NCBI GenBank assembly: GCA_003661905.1
Contig: QMXA01000030.1
Location: 1-8,304, forward strand
From: Thermoprotei archaeon
GTDB taxonomy: Archaea > Thermoproteota > Thermoprotei_A > Sulfolobales > Ignisphaeraceae
Reading direction: 5' to 3'
DNA length: 8,304 nt
Shown here: positions 5,666-8,304 of the stretch, piece after piece
Layout of the letters: the number at the start of each line of letters is the position of its first letter
Numbering within the stretch: the first letter of the stretch is position 1
Position numbers and translations under genes: made by a program
Notes under the pieces: generated by a model
Databases searched by the model: none
What the model was told of the DNA's origin: nothing
The model's input: the letters and a program-made list of their open reading frames with translations, nothing else

Positions 5666-6178
5666 ATGCCTCTAAGGCCTGCAAGATGCTATACTCACCA
5701 AGATAAGCCACCTTATACTAGAAGAGAGTATATTCATGGAATCCCACCACCTAAAATAACGAAGTTCGTTATGGGCAATGTATACGTAGAGCCTGAAGTA
5801 ATACTTAAACTCGTTGCAATTGAGAGAGGTGTAGTAAGGCACAATGCATTGGAGGCTGCTAGAATAATGTCCCATAAATACCTAGCAAGTACAATTGGAG
5901 ATCAGAACTACATGCTTGTGATAAAGGTATATCCCCATCATGTATTAAGAGAGAATAAGATGATGGCATTTGCTGGTGCTGATAGACTTCAAGATGGTAT
6001 GAGACTAGCATTTGGTAAACCCATAGGCACAGCTGCTAGAGTTGAGCCAGGTACGGAAATTGTAGAAGTAAGGACCTTTACAAAATTTGTAGACCAAGCA
6101 AAAGAAGCATTGAGGAGAGCTGCTTCAAAACTTAGTGTAAGAACTAGAATAATAGTTAGAGAAGCCCGGAGGAAATGA
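5666..6178 (+). CDS. rpl10e: 50S ribosomal protein L16/L10e (uL16)
   Basis: uL16 sits near the peptidyl-transferase centre and the tRNA acceptor arms of the large subunit. The protein begins MPLRPARCYTHQDKPPYTRR, the standard archaeal L10e start, and continues with EYIHGIPPPKITKF, the basic KVYPHHVLRENKMMAFAGAD loop region and RLQDGMRLAFGKPIGTAARV, all landmarks of the family. The length of 170 residues is normal. An upstream GTG (5639) is in frame but would add nine unconserved residues before the ribosome-binding site, so ATG 5666 is used. The gene has its own TATA box. It ends in an ATGA overlap with dph2, so the two are translationally linked. No odd residues seen. Confidence 0.96.
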   Translation: MPLRPARCYTHQDKPPYTRREYIHGIPPPKITKFVMGNVYVEPEVILKLVAIERGVVRHNALEAARIMSHKYLASTIGDQNYMLVIKVYPHHVLRENKMMAFAGADRLQDGMRLAFGKPIGTAARVEPGTEIVEVRTFTKFVDQAKEALRRAASKLSVRTRIIVREARRK

Positions 6179-7170
6179 ATAGCAATTCCCTAGAAAACAT
6201 ACCCTATGATTTTGAACTCGGCTCCATAATCAATTTCCTTAAATCCAAGAATGCTAAATCAATTCTAATACAATTACCAGATGGTCTAAAACATTACTTT
6301 CCATATATATCATCTGAATTGAAAAAGAGAGTTCCAGAACTTAAGATTTATCTCTCAGGCCATCCTACTTACGGACCTTGCACTGTTGATGAAGAGTCAG
6401 CAAAGGAGCTGGGAGTTGACATAATTATTCATTTTGGTCATTTAGAATATCCATTCTATACTCCTAAGTACGAAACTATATTCATACCTGCTAAAAGTAA
6501 GTTAAGAATAGGTCAAGAGCCATTACTAAAACTGAAAGAGATTCTTGAAGAAAAGAGTTGTAAGAGTGTAGCTATTTCCTCTCCAGCTCAGCATTTGAAT
6601 ATACTTAGTTCTATAGCCTTAGAACTCAAATCCTATGGATTTGATGTAAACATTGCGAAGCAACCAATATTGGGCTGTTACTATAATCCTGCATTATCGT
6701 ATGAAGTGGATGCCCATATAGTAGTTGCGGGCGGTGCTTTTCATGCAATAGGTATGTGGCTAGCTAGTCAAAAACCTACAATTAGAGTTGATCCTTATGA
6801 ATCTCGAGTAGAGGACATAACATTTACTGCTATGAGTATTTTAAAGAAGAGACTATGGAGAATACATATGGCGATGGATAGTTATAAATGGGCTATAATA
6901 GATGGTGCTAAAGGGCAGTCAAGAACCAATATCGTTAAGAAGCTTGAAGAACAACTTCTAGAGAAAGGACTGGAATACATAGTTGTGAAAGCAAATAGAA
7001 TAGATGCAGAGTTACTTAGAAATTTAGGAACATCAATTGATGCCTATATCATTACTGCTTGCCCTAGAATAGCTATAGACGACCTCAGTGATTTTGAAAA
7101 ACCTGTCTTGGCACCTGGAGAAGCTTATTATGCACTAGGTATGAAGAAGAGGTATGTATTTCCATGGTGA
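6175..7170 (+). CDS. dph2: Diphthamide biosynthesis enzyme Dph2 (2-(3-amino-3-carboxypropyl)histidine synthase)
   Basis: Dph2 catalyses the first step of diphthamide formation. It transfers the 3-amino-3-carboxypropyl group of S-adenosylmethionine to a histidine of elongation factor 2 by an unusual [4Fe-4S] radical mechanism. The 331-residue protein has three similar domains, each supplying one cluster cysteine: Cys69 in YGPCTVDE, Cys168 in ILGCYYNPA and Cys296 in ITACPRIA. Spacing and length agree with archaeal homodimeric Dph2. Other landmarks are ILIQLPDGL near the start and the closing LAPGEAYYALG. The start ATG overlaps the L10e stop as ATGA; a GGAGG two bases upstream is closer than usual, so coupling from L10e may matter more. 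The stop overlaps the next gene by seven bases. Later diphthamide enzymes are not in the window. Confidence 0.95.
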   Translation: MNSNSLENIPYDFELGSIINFLKSKNAKSILIQLPDGLKHYFPYISSELKKRVPELKIYLSGHPTYGPCTVDEESAKELGVDIIIHFGHLEYPFYTPKYETIFIPAKSKLRIGQEPLLKLKEILEEKSCKSVAISSPAQHLNILSSIALELKSYGFDVNIAKQPILGCYYNPALSYEVDAHIVVAGGAFHAIGMWLASQKPTIRVDPYESRVEDITFTAMSILKKRLWRIHMAMDSYKWAIIDGAKGQSRTNIVKKLEEQLLEKGLEYIVVKANRIDAELLRNLGTSIDAYIITACPRIAIDDLSDFEKPVLAPGEAYYALGMKKRYVFPW

Positions 7171-7688
7171 GAATCCATAGAAAAAAGAGTCTAGAACGAA
7201 TAATTGAGTCATCACCACCTTTTCCCAAGCCGCAAAGAAATCTGGAACAGTACCCTACAGACTCAAAAACAGCTTCTGAAATTCTATGGACCGCTTATAT
7301 GGAGGGTGATATAGTGAATCAAAGGGTCTTAGACTTAGGCTCGGGTACCGGGAGGTTATGTATTGGTGCATCCCTCCTAGGAGCGAAACATTCAATATGT
7401 TTAGATATAGATGGGGAAGCTTTGAATGCTCTAATTAGATGGTCTAAAGAATTGAATACGTACGATATTATAGATGCTATAGTAGGTGATGCCATTAATC
7501 CACCTCTAAGGCAGAATTCCATTGACACCATAATTATGAATCCACCTTTTGGCGTTTATAGAAAAGGGACCGATATTAGTTTTCTGAAATCAGCAATGAA
7601 ATTAGCTAAGAAAATCTATAGTATACATAAATCTATTCCTGCTTCAGAAGAAATGATATTAAGACTTGCACATATAAATAATTTCTAG
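7164..7688 (+). CDS. METTL5-like rRNA N6-adenine methyltransferase, frame broken near C-terminus
   Basis: This is a SAM-dependent methyltransferase of the archaeal/eukaryotic METTL5 family, whose human member makes m6A in helix 44 of small-subunit rRNA. Motifs: LEQYPTDSKTASEIL (27-41), the family hallmark before the SAM domain; VLDLGSGTGRLCIGA (55-69); LDID (80-83); and the adenine-methyltransferase motif MNPPFG (125-130), followed by YSIHK (152-156). ATG 7164 overlaps the end of dph2, with GAGGT ten bases upstream. The frame stops at residue 174, whereas relatives run to about 200. The missing C-terminal strand segment is found just downstream in another frame (IPQIYETHIKKVHEVEVTLF). One T added at 7682-7684 and one A at 7699-7702 would restore a protein of about 208 residues. 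Without that end the core fold would be incomplete. Confidence 0.87.
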   Translation: MVRIHRKKSLERIIESSPPFPKPQRNLEQYPTDSKTASEILWTAYMEGDIVNQRVLDLGSGTGRLCIGASLLGAKHSICLDIDGEALNALIRWSKELNTYDIIDAIVGDAINPPLRQNSIDTIIMNPPFGVYRKGTDISFLKSAMKLAKKIYSIHKSIPASEEMILRLAHINNF

Positions 7689-7791
7689 AAGAGTATAGAA
7701 AATACCTCAAATATATGAAACACATATTAAGAAAGTTCATGAAGTTGAAGTCACATTATTTCTATTAATTAAAAGTGTTGAAAATACTTAA
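7685..7791 (+). pseudogene. Frame-displaced C-terminal end of the METTL5-like gene
   Basis: Just past the TAG at 7686-7688 a second frame reads LEEYRK, and from 7702 a third reads IPQIYETHIKKVHEVEV, TLFLLIKSVENT and a stop TAA at 7789-7791. The IPQIYETHIKKVHEVEV part resembles the closing segment of METTL5-like proteins, where a Pro-rich turn is followed by a basic helix and a final strand. It belongs to the gene before it. The exact join is uncertain because two one-base changes within 20 bases are needed. Confidence 0.6.
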
Positions 7792-7793
7792 AG
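7780..7793 (+). promoter_or_regulatory. Candidate promoter of glmS
   Basis: GAAAATACTTAAAG resembles an archaeal BRE (GAAAA) plus TATA element (TACTTAAA). It overlaps the last codons of the broken METTL5-like gene. A start about 25 bases downstream would fall near 7815 and give a leader of about 25 bases, with GAGG at 7831-7834 as ribosome-binding site before ATG 7842. Confidence 0.4.
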
Positions 7794-7841
7794 TTATCAG
7801 TACATACTAGCACTAGTAGAGCTCAATATAGAGGATTAGCT

Positions 7842-8304
7842 ATGTGCGGTATCATAGGTATAGTGAGTAAATCTAAGTTTTTCTCTGAAAAACTAGGTAT
7901 AGTAATTAAGAAATGTTTAAAGAATTTAGAATATAGAGGGTATGACTCTGTAGGATTTGCTATAATATCTAATGATAAAAAATTGATCGTTAAGAAAAGC
8001 AAAGGAAAAATAGATGATGTTGTTAAAAAGTTAAGATTCAATGATTTTGATGGAGTAGTAGGTATAGGACACACTAGATGGGCTACTCATGGAGCTCCAA
8101 CTGATGTCAATGCCCATCCCCATACAGATTGTAAAGGGAGAATAGCTGTTGTTCATAATGGGATTATAGAGAATTATCTTGAAATTAAAGACATGTTAGT
8201 GAATGAAGGACATGTATTTAGAAGCGAAACTGATACTGAAGTAGTATCACATCTTATAGAAAAGTACAAATCCCAAGGGCTTAACACATTTGAAGCTTTT
8301 AAAA
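7842..8304 (+). CDS. glmS: Glutamine--fructose-6-phosphate aminotransferase (isomerizing), N-terminal part; 3' end outside window
   Basis: GlmS makes glucosamine-6-phosphate from fructose-6-phosphate and glutamine, the entry to UDP-N-acetylglucosamine used for glycoconjugates. The 154 codons in the window cover most of the class II glutaminase domain. After removal of Met1, Cys2 of MCGIIGIV is the N-terminal nucleophile. LEYRGYDSVG, GHTRWATHG, NAHPHTD, VVHNGIIENY and SETDTEVVSHLI are the standard substrate- and ammonia-handling motifs in order. The sugar-isomerase domains lie beyond the edge. ATG 7842 follows GAGG at seven bases and gives the obligatory Met-Cys start. The gap from the METTL5-like gene and the TATA-like element suggest an independent transcript. 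No frame problems in the visible part. Confidence 0.96.
   Translation, partial: MCGIIGIVSKSKFFSEKLGIVIKKCLKNLEYRGYDSVGFAIISNDKKLIVKKSKGKIDDVVKKLRFNDFDGVVGIGHTRWATHGAPTDVNAHPHTDCKGRIAVVHNGIIENYLEIKDMLVNEGHVFRSETDTEVVSHLIEKYKSQGLNTFEAFK

Noticed and set aside
7823..8074. Minus-strand open frame opposite glmS
   Set aside because: Opposite the unmistakable glutaminase domain of GlmS, so a shadow.
1..8304. tRNA genes, rRNA genes, CRISPR arrays, insertion sequences, attachment sites or phage genes
   Set aside because: I saw no regularly spaced repeats, no transposase or integrase motifs, no terminal inverted repeats and no cloverleaf-like sequence; the window is packed with chromosomal genes.

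Overview
The window looks like chromosomal DNA from an AT-rich member of the Thermoproteota (Crenarchaeota). Three things point there. The gene content is archaeal: L21e, the RNA polymerase subunit Rpo4, a DUF655 protein, archaeal L10e and a Dph2-type diphthamide enzyme. The order L21e - rpo4 - DUF655 - ksgA - hemK is a known archaeal housekeeping arrangement. Arginine is mostly AGA/AGG and isoleucine often ATA, and several genes start with TTG or GTG. The sequence alone does not fix the genus; Desulfurococcales- or Fervidicoccales-like relatives are a guess.

Layout. Positions 1-1844 (minus strand) hold an ECF-type vitamin/metal uptake operon read right to left: a membrane S component (1844-1074), then an ABC ATPase domain (1077-466), then a second ATPase domain that runs off the left edge (386-1). 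The reading frames are broken in four places. Positions 1845-1975 are a divergent promoter region. Positions 1976-7791 (plus strand) are a compact run of translation and transcription genes: L21e, rpo4, DUF655, ksgA, a HemK/Mtq2-like methyltransferase, a TrmJ-like tRNA methyltransferase, L10e, dph2 and a METTL5-like rRNA adenine methyltransferase. Several neighbours overlap by a few bases. A new promoter precedes L10e and probably another precedes DUF655. The last gene of the run has a broken 3' end. From 7842 the N-terminal glutaminase half of glmS begins and leaves the right edge.

How the genes relate. Besides ribosomal proteins and a polymerase subunit, the plus-strand block carries five enzymes expected to modify the translation machinery at or near its active centres: 16S rRNA dimethyladenosines (KsgA), the GGQ loop of release factor (HemK/Mtq2), tRNA residue 32 (TrmJ), the histidine of EF2 that becomes diphthamide (Dph2), and a small-subunit rRNA adenine (METTL5-like).

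The most notable anomaly is six apparent frame breaks: two in the S component, two in the ATPase gene, two in the METTL5-like gene. Each can be repaired by one base at a homopolymer or short same-base run. None occurs in the roughly 5.2 kb of core genes between them. Sequencing error, real gene decay and slippage are all possible. I did not find a convincing previously undescribed system; the window is mainly a conserved housekeeping locus.
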